A stretch of DNA of 64,000 nucleotides from Haliclona indistincta (taxonomy: Eukaryota > Porifera > Demospongiae > Haplosclerida > Chalinidae), in NCBI GenBank assembly GCA_964017065.1, contig OZ024785.1, forward strand, positions 14,977,965 through 15,041,964, written 5' to 3'. A program made the translations under genes and the position numbers. Positions 22,965 through 36,000 of this stretch are shown one piece after another; the first letter of the stretch is position 1, and the number at the start of each line of letters is the position of its first letter. The notes under the pieces are model-generated. The model saw only the letters and a program-made list of their open reading frames with translations. It ran no database searches and was not told where the DNA came from.

Positions 22965-23347
22965 AGAAAATTAAAAAGATTTCTATCGAAATCAAAAGGA
23001 TGTAGGGTTGTGAAATCTACCACTGGTCAACAATGTAAACTAACAAGGAACAAGCATGGAATGGTAACACGATTGACTTGCTAACAGACCATAGATCCCT
23101 ACATCAGTGGCTGTACATAAGCTGTCACAAGCTGAATGCACATCAGGTGTCAGTCAACAGCAACAAGCTAAGCTGAACTAGCTATAGTCAACTACAGCAG
23201 CCACTGATGTAGGGATCTATGGTCTGTTAGCAAGTCAATCGTGTTACCATTCCATGCTTGTTCCTTGTTAGTTTACATTGTTGACCAGTGGTAGATTTCA
23301 CAACCCTACATCCTTTTGATTTCGATAGAAATCTTTTTAATTTTCTT
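22965..23347. repeat. Foldback arms of E1, copy A
   Basis: Inverted arms 22965-23113 and 23198-23347 flank an ~84-nt loop. Each arm carries two TGTAGGG motifs (GATGTAGGGTTGTG at the outer end, TGTAGGGATC near the loop), the same word found beside the terminal hairpin. Confidence 0.9.
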
Positions 23348-23456
23348 TACATTATAGCCTGTCATTAAAATCAAGTTTGCTACATGCATGTGTAGATTTT
23401 AAATGTGTTTTTAAAATTAATTATGTTTGTATGACATTGCTGTTTTTCTTATTTCA

Positions 23457-23604
23457 TGCTACTGTTATACTGGAACAAACCTTCATTGTTGAATTCACTG
23501 TGTTCCATCAGATGTGTACTGACTGTCAGAAGAAAGAGACTAACAACTTCTGGAAAAGTACATGTCGTGACAAAATGAATGGTATATGTTGTGATAGTCC
23601 ATAG
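23457..23604 (+). pseudogene. NMD3: Isolated NMD3 exon fragment
   Basis: Encodes FIVEFTVFHQMCTDCQ and NNFWKSTC, matching exon 4 of the intact NMD3 at 63929. No other NMD3 exon is nearby, and no clean acceptor precedes it. Its 3' flank (23603-23850) is the same as that after the NMD3 copy at 30206, so a block containing this exon and its flank was duplicated. Confidence 0.75.
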
Positions 23605-24047
23605 CTAGCAGTTGGGACTGCCCACCTGCAGTGGGAGTGTGGTTTATGAATCTCATTGTGTACTAGAATTCTATTGCAGTATGATACTGTAGTGCTATTC
23701 AGCCTGGCATTCTTGCTTTGACCAAGCAGTTTCATGCCTCAACATAATTATCCACCTGCCTCCTCCTATATCTTCCTCTCGTTCAGGTAATATGACTTCC
23801 ACATAGCTTGCTCAGGAGTAACAACAATGGACGGTCATATCTATGCAGCATATCAATACACAGTTATGTATTGAGAGCACAGGATCGAGTAGTGGGCTAT
23901 GATATGAGAACACTATGACATTGTTCATTTTTGGTCAAATTAATAACAAACTAGAATAATCAATCAAATCGAAATATCATAAATACCCTATTCATGTTCA
24001 GTTCACACCTACTACTAGTAGTATTAAGATGTGGTTGTAGTCGAGAG
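23605..24047. other. Convergent 3' spacer between NMD3 fragment and unit 2
   Basis: No gene. The stretch around 23845-23860 (GCATATCAATACACAG) is the empty site for the E2 insertion seen at 57162-59254. Confidence 0.5.
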
Positions 24048-27000
24048 TCATGTGTAGCAGCTCGCCAGTAGGTCCATGACATTGCTCATGGTGGGACGAT
24101 GAGCTGGTCTTTCACTGGTGCACCTCCTAATGAGGGAGACCATGCTGACCCACTGGATACGCTGGATCTGTTCTTGACGGTGTTCTGGTTGGGAATCCGG
24201 GAGCTCTCTGAGGCACATCTCCACTAGGAGGATACCGTAGCTATACACGTCCATTTTGGGTGAGTGTTGATGAGGAGAGCTGGCCTCAGGAGCAGCATAG
24301 GTTGGGTTACCAGGACCGATGGTAGTGGAGACGAGATTCATGAAGTTGGCTGATCCATAGTCGGACACCTTAGCTCGCCAGCAGCCATTGGGGAGAGGCT
24401 CAAGAAGAACATTGGCACTGCTGATGTCACGATGGATTATTGGGTGGGGCTGCCATTGGTGAAGGTAGCAGAGAGCACGACCAACATCTTGGCTAATGGA
24501 CGTGATGTGATCTCGAGGTAGCTCAACTTCTTTCTCCAGCTCCTTGCGCAGGCTGGTCGGCATCAGCTCTGTTAGTATGATGGCTTGTCCCTCCCTAGTG
24601 GCTCCAACAAATAGCAGGAGGTGAGGATGGCGTAGCTTGGCAGCCATTGTCATCTCTCGTACAAATTGCCGTCGATTATAGTCTGACAGGATTATGTCAT
24701 GCAGGAACTTCGCAGCTACACGCAGACCACGGAACTTGGCGACCCTCACTTCACCCCAGCCTCCTTTGCCCAGCACCTCCTCGGTCAGCTCCACCTCCTC
24801 TCTCCTCACCACCCAGTGGGGCTGCTCCTCCCTCCCCTCAGCAATGCTCATGACTGACAGCTGATGGAGATGAGAGTGACCATTGTACAATGATATCACT
24901 ATCACTGACCTGCTGTCTGAGCTGCCGGACCTCTTCCTGTCCTCTAGTGTTGGCTGCCTGGAGCTCCTCCTTCTCTCTCATTGCCTGATCCTTCTCTATC
25001 ATCAGTTGCTGCTCTCTTTCCAGCTGTGCCTACATGAGGTGAGAGCTGTCAAGCACTATTTACTATAGTTTGCGTGAACCTCTTGGTGTGACTGCTGGAG
25101 CTGATGGTTCTCTCTCACTACTTGATTCTTACTAGTGATCAATTCCTGGACTTGTCTCATTAGCTGTTGCTCTCTCTACAAACACATGAAAGAAATCAAC
25201 ATTGAAACAAACATTATTGTTTACATAACTGCTGCTCTAATACACATGCATATGCAAAGAGCAAACCTCAACCTCTCTGGCTCTGTCCAGCTGTATAGTT
25301 GTTGCTGTGTGATGTTGTAGCCACCATTACTAAAAGCATTGGCAGAGGGAACTCACCTCACGGAGCTGATCACTGCTACCCTCCACCCTCCTCCTCCTTC
25401 CCTCTGACAACATCTGCTGGTACTGCCTCTTGTCTTTCAAGGTAGCTCCTACCCTCCCCACCACCCACTGACCATCTCCTCCCTGGACTGCATGAAGAGA
25501 GGAGCTATTATGTGTATACAGTACACCAGTACCACTGTGCAGTGTGTGACACTATAGCTACTGACTGTACTGCAATACATACTCACTCAATTCAATAAGG
25601 GCAGTATCAGATAGATTAGCACCATTGACTGATTTCTGTCCACCAAAAGCTACCAGCAACACATTGTGTGGCGATAGCTGTATTACAGAGAGTGAGTGCA
25701 CCACACGTTGAGTCACAGTGTCAGGGAGTGGTAGCTGAAGACCAAAACCAAACATACAGTATCTGATACACATGTATGACACAAATTACCTTCTTCCACT
25801 TCAGTATAGTGAGGTCACGAATCCAACAGTCACTGATAGTAGTCCATCCGTCATCATACCTCACCCCTCCCATTATCACTAGTATTGGTCCACTCATACA
25901 GGCAGCGGCATGACCACACCTCTTTATAGGCCATTCCACTGAACGGTTGACAGGATTATTGATCTTGGTCCAGTGCTGGTATACATGTAAGAGCAGATGG
26001 GTTAGTACAACACTAACTAGTTAAAGGACTGTTGCAATACAGTAATTATTGCATGAGGGGTGTCGTCGTTTCCTGGCATAATTATGTCAAAGTTTACGAC
26101 CATGTACTAAACTCTGAGTTGGCCACTCCCAATTAGGAACTGAAGCCGCGTGACCTAGTCATTTTTCAGCCAATTTTGTTCTTCGTTCAGCCCATGGTGA
26201 CTGATACAAAAACCTATTGGTGTCCAGGTGAGCAAACAGCACAGTTTAGACCATATTCTATGCCCAAGTATGCATTTCAGGGCAACCTGAAGCCTTAAAA
26301 TACTGAAATTGGCGAGGGGCTCTACCCCTTCGATCCTCGCCGGGGTTAGCACCCCCTTTAAAATCCCTACTGTTCTGTGCGTTTTAGTGGGAGGGCGCGC
26401 CGAAAAACAGTGGGTTTTTCAGGTAAAGTCATGTTTTGCAATTAAACTTGATTTGACCTTTTTAGAGCACTTTTCGCACTAATTATGACGTCTAGAGTAG
26501 GTGGAGTCAATTATGATGCCAAAAGGCGTCATTAGGAGTTAAAGGGTTAATACAACACAAACTAGTAAGTCTCCGCCCACAGTACTATAACTTCCCAGCC
26601 CGTGTGATATTTTCCCGTGTGTTATTTATAGAATGGGTTACACCTTTGATACAATTTTTAGGTTAGCACAACACAATAAGATAGTGTACTGTGAGTACAT
26701 GATGTGTGATGAATTACTAACAAGTGGATCAACCCAGCTCACTATCACACACTCACCACAGTGTGTTTGGTCAGCTCAACTATCAGTAGGTCATCAATTC
26801 CGGTCCGTAGTCCAATACTACCACCAAACAGTGCAGCTCTCCTCTCACCCACTGGAGTGAGAGTGAAGTCAGCACATGGAGGAGGAGGCTGTCCAGTGAC
26901 TCTTGGTGAGCTCCACTCTCCTGCAGGAGATGATGACATCATCCAAATACAAGTATCTCTCATCAATCATTATAATTATACAATATTATTATTATTAATC

Positions 27001-27650
27001 ACCAATCATTCATATCAATGAATTATACTCACTAGTGCTTAGACTGAACACGTGTTGTTCATTACACCTAGTAACACCATAATCAGTTTTATACTGTGCT
27101 CCAGGTTGACGTTTTGATGGAGTTAGACCATATCCTGCTACTACACACAAGATGTCCTCCTCACCATCCCTGCATGAATGCTACCATACCACTAGTGGCC
27201 AATCTTCCTCATCGGTGCCCCACTCTCAGATGCAGAGGGAAATAGCATCATCCATTGGAGGGATGATGTGCTCAGCTTGTGAACACTATTATGATAGCAC
27301 TTATCATGTCCACAGTAACCACCAAAATAATAGAGTGAGTCACCCACTGCAGCACAGCAATATCCATCCACTCCCAGAGGAGGTGTTCCACTGATCTCCC
27401 GCCATATCCAGTCACCACAGTCTGATTGAAACACGTCCACACTAGATAGGAACTCTCTCTTCTCTGGACTATCGTGTACTCGTGGTATACCATCCATCCA
27501 TCCTCCCCACAGATACAGGTTACTATCAACGAGAAGGGATGTGTGTCCAGTGCGAGGAGCTGGTTCGTATCTACTCGCTGTGAGAAGAACGACTATATCA
27601 GCTGCAGCTATCTAGCTACAACTTATTAGCTTACATGAACGTGTCGCCAT
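24048..27650 (-). pseudogene. Kelch/coiled-coil/kinase gene, unit 2, copy A (kelch broken, kinase open)
   Basis: Exons: 27635-27650, about 27050-27577, 26757-26920, 25790-25975, 25587-25734, 25357-25487, 25267-25304, 25080-25175, 24910-25029, 24048-24860. Kelch exon 2 contains an in-frame TAG at 27194-27192 and two 4-bp insertions relative to unit 3 (near 27195 and 27173). Exon 7 has a 2-bp insertion and lacks the heptad repeats. In contrast the kinase exon is fully open: GKGGWGEVRVAKF, VAAKF, HRDISSAN, SDYGSANF, APEASSP and the C-lobe RPTMSNVMDLL. Kinase motifs place it near the TKL/TK group. Either the gene is recently dead or a shorter kinase-only transcript is kept. The same lesions are present in the second copy at 50724-54326. 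Confidence 0.7.
26040..26560. other. Insert-like segment in intron 3 of unit 2
   Basis: The intron sequence here (from about GGGGTGTCGTCG to GGAGTTAAAGGG) has no counterpart in the unit 3 intron, while both flanks align. It contains a short stem GGCGAGG/CCTCGCC and no ORF of note. It may be a small interspersed repeat; no target duplication was identified. Confidence 0.3.
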
Positions 27651-27728
27651 ATTTTCTGAGACTAGAGTCAGCAGTTTCTAATCTAGCTTGACTCAACGAC
27701 TATCTCATTGCAGTGTTTCTCATTTGTG
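27651..27728. promoter_or_regulatory. Head-to-head spacer between unit 2 and its NMD3 copy
   Basis: Only 78 bp separate the two divergent start codons. The functional counterpart (62844-63075) is 232 bp and holds a GC box and a CCAAT that are absent here, so promoter loss may have gone with pseudogenisation. Confidence 0.5.
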
Positions 27729-28766
27729 ATGGAGTATCTTAACCCGGCTCTTCTTCAGCAGCAGCCACAAATGATGTAAGTCTTTAGTTTTGCGTCAATA
27801 ACTATATAGACGTGTTGGTTCTTCAGACTCTGTTGTCAGTGCGGCACTCCAATAGAGCCTAATCCCGCCAACATGGTGTGTCGGCTGCCTACGCACTATA
27901 GAGTGGATATCAGCGAGGGCGTGCAGATCAAGCCAGCGTCTACTTCTGCAAGTTCTGTGAAAGGTATACATGTGATTGATAGTAGTACACCACGTGACAA
28001 ACAAGTACTAGAGAGAAGCCAAGTGTCAAGTAACTTGTGTAGCTCATAAAAATGTCATACCTTCAGTGTGAACTGTCATCTAATAAGAGACCTGCTTGAG
28101 TATGTATTATGAACACTGACTTCAACAATTTTGTACATTATACTGTAGGCCTGGAAATTTTCGCCTGTCCAAAGTTTGTTCTATCAAATTTCGGTGCATC
28201 TAATTTTCGTCGTTTTTAATTTTCGTCGTCGTTGATTAAACCATGCAATGCTGCACGTAAAATTTCGCGTATTTAATTTTCGTCGCAACCACGAAAATAT
28301 TTTGACGCTGAAAATCTCCAGATTTGTGGTAATTTGTCTTGTGTTGAAAGTGTGTACTAACTTTATTAAACAAATTTAAAAACACCTCTCTCTCTATCTC
28401 TCTTTCTCTCTCACTCTTTCTCACACTCTCTCTCTCTATAACAGTGGGATAGTGACACTAGCTATGTCACGTACAATGATGATAGAGGTGGATAATAACA
28501 CATGTTCTGATGTGTTCAGTTGATGATATAATCCATTGCTGCCTTCCTACTGATCATGTGACTATAGCATAATGTGTGTGTACCCTGTGATCATGTTAGT
28601 ATCATTGATTCATCCTCATGTACTATAGATACAAGACCTCACAGGAACTAGTGTCACATGATACTCATACTAACGTCTACAACTACAAACACACATTCTC
28701 TGTTGAGATTGTTCCCATCTGCAAGGTAACACTAAAATAACTCACTCTCCCTCCCTTTCTCCTCTC

Positions 28767-28949
<183 letters not shown>

Positions 28950-29446
28950 GTCTCTCTATCATTGATTCACCTTGTTATTCTCTCAGTTTGTTTGTCTTCC
29001 TAAGAAGTTATCACAGAGTGTGGGAAATATCAGGTACGATAAAAGAACAGCTATCACACAATCAATTTCTTTCAATGTCAGTATATTAAGCTTTTTAGTT
29101 GACCGTTTCTACACTTCTTTACTTGTCTTGTTTGATTCATCTCTTTCTTGTGTATTATAGTCAGATTGGTATCTGTACCAGAGTGACTACATCACTAAAG
29201 ATCACTGATCCATCCTCACTACAAGGTCTGTCTGTCTGTTTCTCTATGTCGTCTCCATCACTGTTCTCCTCTTCTCAGTTGTGGATATTCCAGCTGCTTC
29301 ATTCTGGCGCACTCCATTCTCTTCAATCTGTCTCTATCAGCACTTGACCAAGTTCCTTGTACTGCAGTGTGAGCCACTGACAACTCCTCCCACTTATCTC
29401 CATGTCAACGATAAGGTACATATGACTAAAGGCAATGAGGCAACAG

Positions 29447-29490
29447 GCATGCACATATCAAGTGACTATAGTTGCTTGATATGTGCATGC
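29447..29490. repeat. Perfect 16-bp-stem inverted repeat in NMD3 intron
   Basis: GCATGCACATATCAAG pairs with CTTGATATGTGCATGC around a 12-nt loop. Repeated at 56135-56178. Confidence 0.9.
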
Positions 29491-30206
29491 AACTATTGAT
29501 ATCTACATATGTTCAACTTATGGAGCTACTATAGTTGAGTTGTATAGTATATCGATCATCATCTGAATCTCTAAAACAGTAACAATAATCTGGCTTTTGG
29601 TACATGTTGGTACAGTGATGTGCTAGTTCAACTAATAATTGTTTCATGTAAATCTATTCAACTGTATATGTAATGTATTCAAGCTGCTGCTGTTAGAGAG
29701 TTTTAGTTAGCTGGTTACACCACATGGCTGTATGTCAACAGCTGGTTCAGTGACAGTCAAAATCAGTCTTGCATTACCTCTTGTTCAATCATACACATCA
29801 GATTTATTATTGTGTGTCTCTGTTGTGTCTAGTTCCATCTTGCTGATGTATGGGTTCTACCACTGACTGATACTGGTTGTAGTGATCAACAGATACACTG
29901 TCGTACTCATCTTGGTCACCTCTTACATCCAGGAGATGAAGTACTAGGGTGGGTACTTGTTAGTAGCTACATGACAATGTGTCAATAAATATTGCTGTAT
30001 TGCAGCTGTATTGTTTATTTATCATACTATTTATCTTGTCTGTTATTATCATATCTCATGATCAGGTGATCAATGCTGCTATACTGGGACATACCTTCAT
30101 TGTTGAATTCACTGTGTTCAATCAGATGTGTACTGACTGTCACAAGAAAGAGACTAACAACTTCTGGAAAAGTACATGTCATGACAAAATGAATAATATG
30201 TTGTGA

Positions 30207-30473
30207 TAGTCCATAGCTAGCAGTTGGGACGCCCACCTGCAGTGGGAGTGTGGTTTCAAAAAGCCATGAATCTCATTGTGTAGTAGGATTCTATTGCAGT
30301 ATGATAGTGTAGTGCTATTCAGCATTCTTGTTTTGACAAAGCAATTTCATGCCTCAACACAATATTCCATCTGCCTCCTCCCATATCTTCCTCTCCTTCA
30401 GGTAATATGACTTCCTGCACATAGCTTGCTCAGGAGTAACATCAATGGACGGTCATATCTATGCAGCATATCA
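30207..30473. other. 3' flank of NMD3 copy A
   Basis: No gene. Homologous to 23603-23850 (block TAGTCCATAGCTAGCAGTTG and onward), with small indels. Confidence 0.5.
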
Positions 30474-30474
30474 A

Positions 30475-31998
30475 CAAGTAAAGTAAAAAAGTTTTAATTA
30501 AAAAAAAACTAAAAAGTGTAGGGATGACGCTTGCAAAAGTAAAGGAACAAGATGGGATGATGCTTGCAAAAGTAAAGGAACAAGATGGGATGATTCTTGC
30601 AAAAGTAAAGGAACAAGATGGGATGGTGCTTGCAAAAGTAAAGGAACAATTAAGATGGGATGATGCTTGCAAAAGTGAAGGATGTAAAAGTCCCAAGTAT
30701 CCCTACATCAGCGGCTTGCTGCGATGGCGTGCAACTGACATATGCATAATCCTCTTCCTATACCTTTTACAACCGTCAATTACTTATCGGACTATGTCTT
30801 CCAAACCACAGATACCTCTAGTTATTTACAACTGTCAACTACTCCATCGGACTGCGTCCTCCAAACACAGATACCTCTAGTTGCATGTTTACAACCGTCA
30901 ATTACTTCATCGGACTGCGTACGCGTCCTCCAAACACAGATACCTCTAGTTGTTTACAACCATCAATTACTTCATCGGACTGCGTCCTCCTAACACAGAC
31001 ACCTCTAATTATTTACAACCGTCAATTACTTCATCGGACTGCGTCCTCCTTCAAGCCGCTGATGTAGGGATACTTGGGACTTTTACATACTTCACTTTTG
31101 CAAGCATCATCCCATCTTAATTGTTCCTTTACTTTTGCAAGCACCATCCCATCTTGTTCCTTTACTTTTGCAAGAATCATCCCATCTTGTTCCTTTACTT
31201 TTGCAAGCATCATCCCATCTTGTTCCTTTACTTTTGCAAGCGTCATCCCTACACTTTTTAGTTTTTTTTTTAATTAAAACTTTTTTACTTTACTTGTTTT
31301 TGTTACTTTTTTGATCACTATCAGATTGAACTTATTAGCTGTATTCTATGCTATAGCTTTTACTTCATTTTTACAACTCTGTGAGCAGCAGGTACTAGTC
31401 TAGTAGATCAGAAGGCACATAGCCTCTAGACAGAGTCAAGAAACATGGAATGTTATTATCAGCAATCACAAGAATAATGAAAAGGTTTAAATTAGTTAGA
31501 GAGGTTGAGAGTATGAGTTGAAAACACGATATTTCTACTGTGATGGATGAAGAAGGGACTAACACTAACAACTCAGTGGAACACTATGATGATCATGGCT
31601 AGTCCGGTCCGTAGACTAGTCCCAGGCTTGCATGTTGATGTTGATATCACGATCACAGAGGCTTCTAGCTTTTTACAATGATCAATGTCCAGTTGTCAAC
31701 AGCACAGGGGTCCTATGGGTATAGCTTACGCCGGGTAGTATAAGAAACTAGTAGCCTTGAGATCGGGTAGCATGATCACCGTCGTCCGGTTCGTACCTGC
31801 CGTGGGTCATGATGTCAGCATAGACAGATCAGTGTTACCCAGGGTATGGTATACTGCTTGTTCATACCTCTAGGCTCTAGCCGGCTCTAGCTTGCGCGCT
31901 GAAGCAGTGAAAACCGAGCTCAGTTCAAAAGCTGATGTGGGCGGAGTCAATGATCAGCAGTGCAGCGACAAGAGGGTTAATTATTGGAGTCGCTCTAA
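30475..31998 (+). mobile_element. E2 copy in block A, cut by the assembly gap
   Basis: Begins with the foldback (arms 30475-30718 and 31052-31296; loop with five ~60-bp repeats around the core TCGGACTGCGTCCTCC). It continues into the region homologous to 6340-7040 and stops at the run of Ns. Block B continues the same sequence past this point to the terminal hairpin at 59254, so the gap hides the end of this copy. Confidence 0.8.
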
Positions 31999-32198
31999 NN
32001 NNNNNNNNNNNNNNNNNNNNNNNNNNNNNNNNNNNNNNNNNNNNNNNNNNNNNNNNNNNNNNNNNNNNNNNNNNNNNNNNNNNNNNNNNNNNNNNNNNNN
32101 NNNNNNNNNNNNNNNNNNNNNNNNNNNNNNNNNNNNNNNNNNNNNNNNNNNNNNNNNNNNNNNNNNNNNNNNNNNNNNNNNNNNNNNNNNNNNNNNNN
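31999..32198. other. Assembly gap of 200 N
   Basis: Exactly 200 unknown bases. The sequence before it is continued in block B, not by the sequence after the gap, so the join is a scaffolding decision. Confidence 1.
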
Positions 32199-32822
32199 CC
32201 CTTGATTAAGCCACTAATTTAGGGATGAAGTTTACTTTGCAAAATTAATGTTATGCCATCCTATTCCTTTACCTTTTCAAGTCTTGTTTCCTAACTACTT
32301 TTGCAAATGTCATCCCTGGGCCTACACTTTCTGTTTGTTATTATTTTACTTATTCTTGTTACTTTTTGATGACTATCAGGTTTAGACTCTATATTATATA
32401 GTTGTATTCTGACATATCATGCATACCAAAACGATCACCAAAATTTACACAGTGCATGGTCACAGTACTTTAGTGGTTTTAGCTCCAAAGCAGAAATGAC
32501 CACCTCAGAGTTACAATGCATTTCCAGAAACATTTGCACCTTGATTACTAATAATTGTAGAGGGAGGGCATGTGTGGCCAGAGAAGAAAGCTAACTGCAC
32601 GCAATAATGAAAAATTTACAAGATGAATTGCATGACATCATGACAAAAAATTCAGGTGGCCAAGATGATGTTATTATAATGATTCCTCAATACAGGAAGT
32701 CAATCGTGAAATGCAAATAAAGTCTCTTGATGGAAAAAGCTACTACTTGGTTGAAGTAATCGCTTTTTTTTTGCAATACCTAAAGTGCACATTCAAGAAA
32801 TATCTTTCGAGAAGTGGAACAC
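32199..32822. repeat. Non-duplicated stretch with a diverged E2-like end
   Basis: 32220-32420 resembles the outer arm of the E2 foldback (TTTGCAAATGTCATCCCT, then TGTTACTTTTTGATGACTATCAGG), but with many differences, so it is an older relative. The rest to 32822 shows no gene and no match elsewhere in the window. Confidence 0.5.
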
Positions 32823-32966
32823 GTCTTCCGAAGGTTACTAAGAACCACATGAGCAACTCCTTGGGAATCAGTCTTCACTAGAGCAGGAGACTCAAGGAGA
32901 GAGAGTAATTGAGAATCAGATTGAGAGGAAGATAAAGGCTCTAGTAATATCACAATACATCACAAC

Positions 32967-33059
32967 ACAATCACAATACATCAGTTCACAAGTTCAATCA
33001 CAGTCACATACACCACAATACAGGAACAGGACTAGACAGGTTTCGACGACACTGTTACA
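32967..33059 (-). repeat. Truncated 3' LTR, copy B
   Basis: Same 93-bp stub and same fusion to the duplicated internal fragment as in copy A. Confidence 0.85.
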
Positions 33060-33098
33060 TACTCCCTCCTTTGGAGAAGCTCGTCCCGAGCGTTAACC

Positions 33099-36000
33099 CT
33101 ACTTGCGAGGTCTTAGATCATAATGAGTTGTCTGATGACGAGAGGAAGTGTTAGCATCGGATGAGTCGCTAGCAGTATTTGGTTGAACTTCAAGTTCTTC
33201 AGCATCAGTGTCCGGTCGAACAAGTTTTTCGGTCCATTTGGGTGGGCGGCCTGGTCCTGATCTTCTCGATCCATACCAGAACAAACCAGCTGACAGGTCT
33301 GGAGGACAATGCTTCACTCTGGATTGATGCACCTTGATCGGGTCATGCTGGGGATAATAAATCTTGGAGAGAATTATGTCAGGGTCATCAATGGAGATCA
33401 CTCTGTAGGGACCATGCCACGGTCTTGATAACTTTCGCAAGCGTCCACTCTCATCTTGTGGGAAGCGTACCAACACCCAGTCTCCTAACTTGTAGCTCAC
33501 AGGTTGTGAATGCTCGTCATACTGAGACTTGTATCGTTGTTGAGCTTCTCTGATACTCTGGCAGGCTATCTCTCTGGCTGAACTGAGAGAACGGATGAGC
33601 TCTTCACGATAGTCACAAACAGGAACTGCAGGAGAAACAGTAGTCGGAAGATAGGCTGCTTCAGTAGGAGAACGACAATCAACTCCGAAGAGAAGGAAAG
33701 ATGGCTTCTCTCGAGTAGCTTCATGTGGAGTATTGCGATACGCCCAAAGAACTCCAGATAGGTACTGGTCCCACTGGTTGCCATGGGTAGCAGCATGTTT
33801 CCTTAGCATGGATTTGAGGGTTCTATTGAATCGTTCGACCATTCCGTCACATTGAGGATGGTAGGAAGTAGTGTTCAGCTTCTTTGTACCGAGCATTTGA
33901 CAAACATCCATCATGAGGTGTGACAACAAGTTCGTACCGCGATCTGAGAGTAAGGCTTCTGGTACTCCAAATAGTGGGACAAGTTCTTCCACCAACAGTT
34001 TAACGATCCTCAAAGATTTCTGGTCAGGGACAGGGAATACAAGAGGCCACTTGGTCAAGAAATCTTGAAACACAACCACATGTTGATTGCCCCTCTTCGT
34101 CTTAGGAAGGTCCATGATATCAACTCCAACGATTTGAAAGGGACGGCCAACTGGAATAGGATGTAAAAAAGGGTGTTTGGAGTGACGAGGGTTAGAGACA
34201 AAGGCACACTGCGGGCAGTTTTGACAATGATGATGTACGTCTGTGTACATTCCTTTCCACCACCAACTCCTTGCCATAGTCGAGTAGAGCCGCTGAGTAG
34301 AGAAATGACCTGCCATGGGTCCACCGTGATATTCTCTGATAATACTCTCTCGAAGTTGAGGTGGCACCACTGCTCGCTTCCTGTTCCGTCGCTTAGGATC
34401 AACATAGTAGAGGACACCGTCCATTACTGCAAACATCTGAGCTTCTGCAACCACTCGCTGAGCATCTCTAGAATCAGAAGGGACACGATCATCTTCAAGG
34501 TAGTTGAAGAGACTGCTGAGTTTGGGTTCCTTCATCTGCTCGTTTCTGAGATTGTCAGGAAGTTGAGGTTCTGTGGGAGGCAGTTGTAATAGCTCATCTA
34601 CCATGATGTCTGCTAGCTCTTGTGATCCATCTTGTTGTGAAGTCACAGTAGCCACTTGAGTTTCGGTGTCTATTTCTTTCACTGGTGGAGGAAGGTAGGG
34701 ATTTCTTGACAAAGCATCAGCATTGGTATTCTGTTTGCCAGATCGATGACGAATCTCCACGCTCCTGATTCCTGAGCCGTAGATCTTTGTCCACCATCTC
34801 GCATGTTTCCCATTGAGGTGAGGAACACCCAACGTAGCTTTCACTGCTGCATGATCAGTGTAGACCGTTACGTGGTGTCCATACAAGTAAGCACGAAAGT
34901 GTGTGAATGCCCATACAACAGCTAGAGTCTCCAGATCTGTGACGGCGTAGTTTGCTTCAGATTGAGATACAGCACGACTAGCGTAGGCAACAGGATGAAG
35001 TGTTCCATCGCTCTGCTCTTGGTTGAGAACAGCTCCGAGACCTCGGGCACTGGCATCTGTCTCTAGGATGAAATCTTTGTCGAAGTTAGGGTAACTGAGA
35101 ACAGGATGGGACACAAGCTTATCTTTGAGTGATTGAAATGCATCTTGGCAAGCAGTATCCCAGACAAACTTTGCTCCTTTTCTGGTGAGACAATGGAGTG
35201 GTTGAGCAATAGTTGCAAATCCCTTGATGAATCTGCGATAGTACGATGCCAGTCCAACGAACTGTCTGAGCTCATGAAGAGAAGTCGGAACAGGGAAGTT
35301 GACAACAGCTTCTGTCTGAGACTGGTTTGGTAAAAGCCCATCAGGAGTGAGTAGATAGCCAAGGTATTCTACCTCCTTGCGGAACAGACGACACTTAGAT
35401 GGTTTCAGCTTCAGACCAGCTTTCTGTAGTGCCTTGAACACTTGAGTGACATGTTCAACATGTTCCTGGAAGGAGGAAGAAAACACTAAAACATCATCCA
35501 CATAAACAGATACAAATTTTCTCCCATCAACAGGATTCAGTTGTTGTAAGATCTTCTCCATCAATCGTTGAAAGACAGCTGGTGCATTCTTAAGTCCGAA
35601 AGGCATTACTTTGAACTCAAAAAGACCTCCAATGGTAATAAACGCCGTCTTTTCCTGAGAAGATGGATCCATGGGGATTTGCCAGTAGCCAGAGGCTAAG
35701 TCGAGAGTGGAGAAGTATTTGGTAGTAGGACCAAGCTGATCGATGATGTCGTCAACTCTTGGAAGAGGATAGGTATCAGTTTTAGTGATGGAATTCAGAT
35801 GTCTATAGTCAATGCAAAATCGCAAGGTACCGTCTTTCTTTCTTACTAGAACAATCGGGCTTGACCAGGGGCTGTTTGAAGGCTGTATCACGTCCATTTC
35901 TTGCATCTTTTGCAGCTGCCGGGCCACTTCTTTTCTCACTCCAAAAGGCACTCGTCGCAGATGTTGCTTGCTTGGAGGTGCATCACCAGTGAAGATCTCC

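Larger units (their letters stand above)
21865..23347 (+). mobile_element. Hairpin-ended foldback element E1, copy A
   Basis: It starts with a perfect hairpin (21865-21890, 11-bp stem, 4-nt loop), then TATGTAGGGTTGAAAG and a YY1-type motif (21912-21922). A 262-bp palindrome (22380-22641) lies in the middle, and it ends in a foldback with ~149-bp arms (22965-23113 and 23198-23347). The order of parts is the same as in E2 although most of the sequence differs. No protein is encoded. Outer boundaries are inferred from the hairpin and foldback ends; no empty site was found. Confidence 0.6.

Noticed and set aside
26280..26345. tRNA or tRNA-derived SINE head around TTCGATCCTCGCC
   Set aside because: Only a short stem is present; no A box, anticodon arm or CCA-type end could be arranged.
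31892..32222. Frames spanning the run of Ns
   Set aside because: Ns cannot be translated; these are artefacts of the gap.
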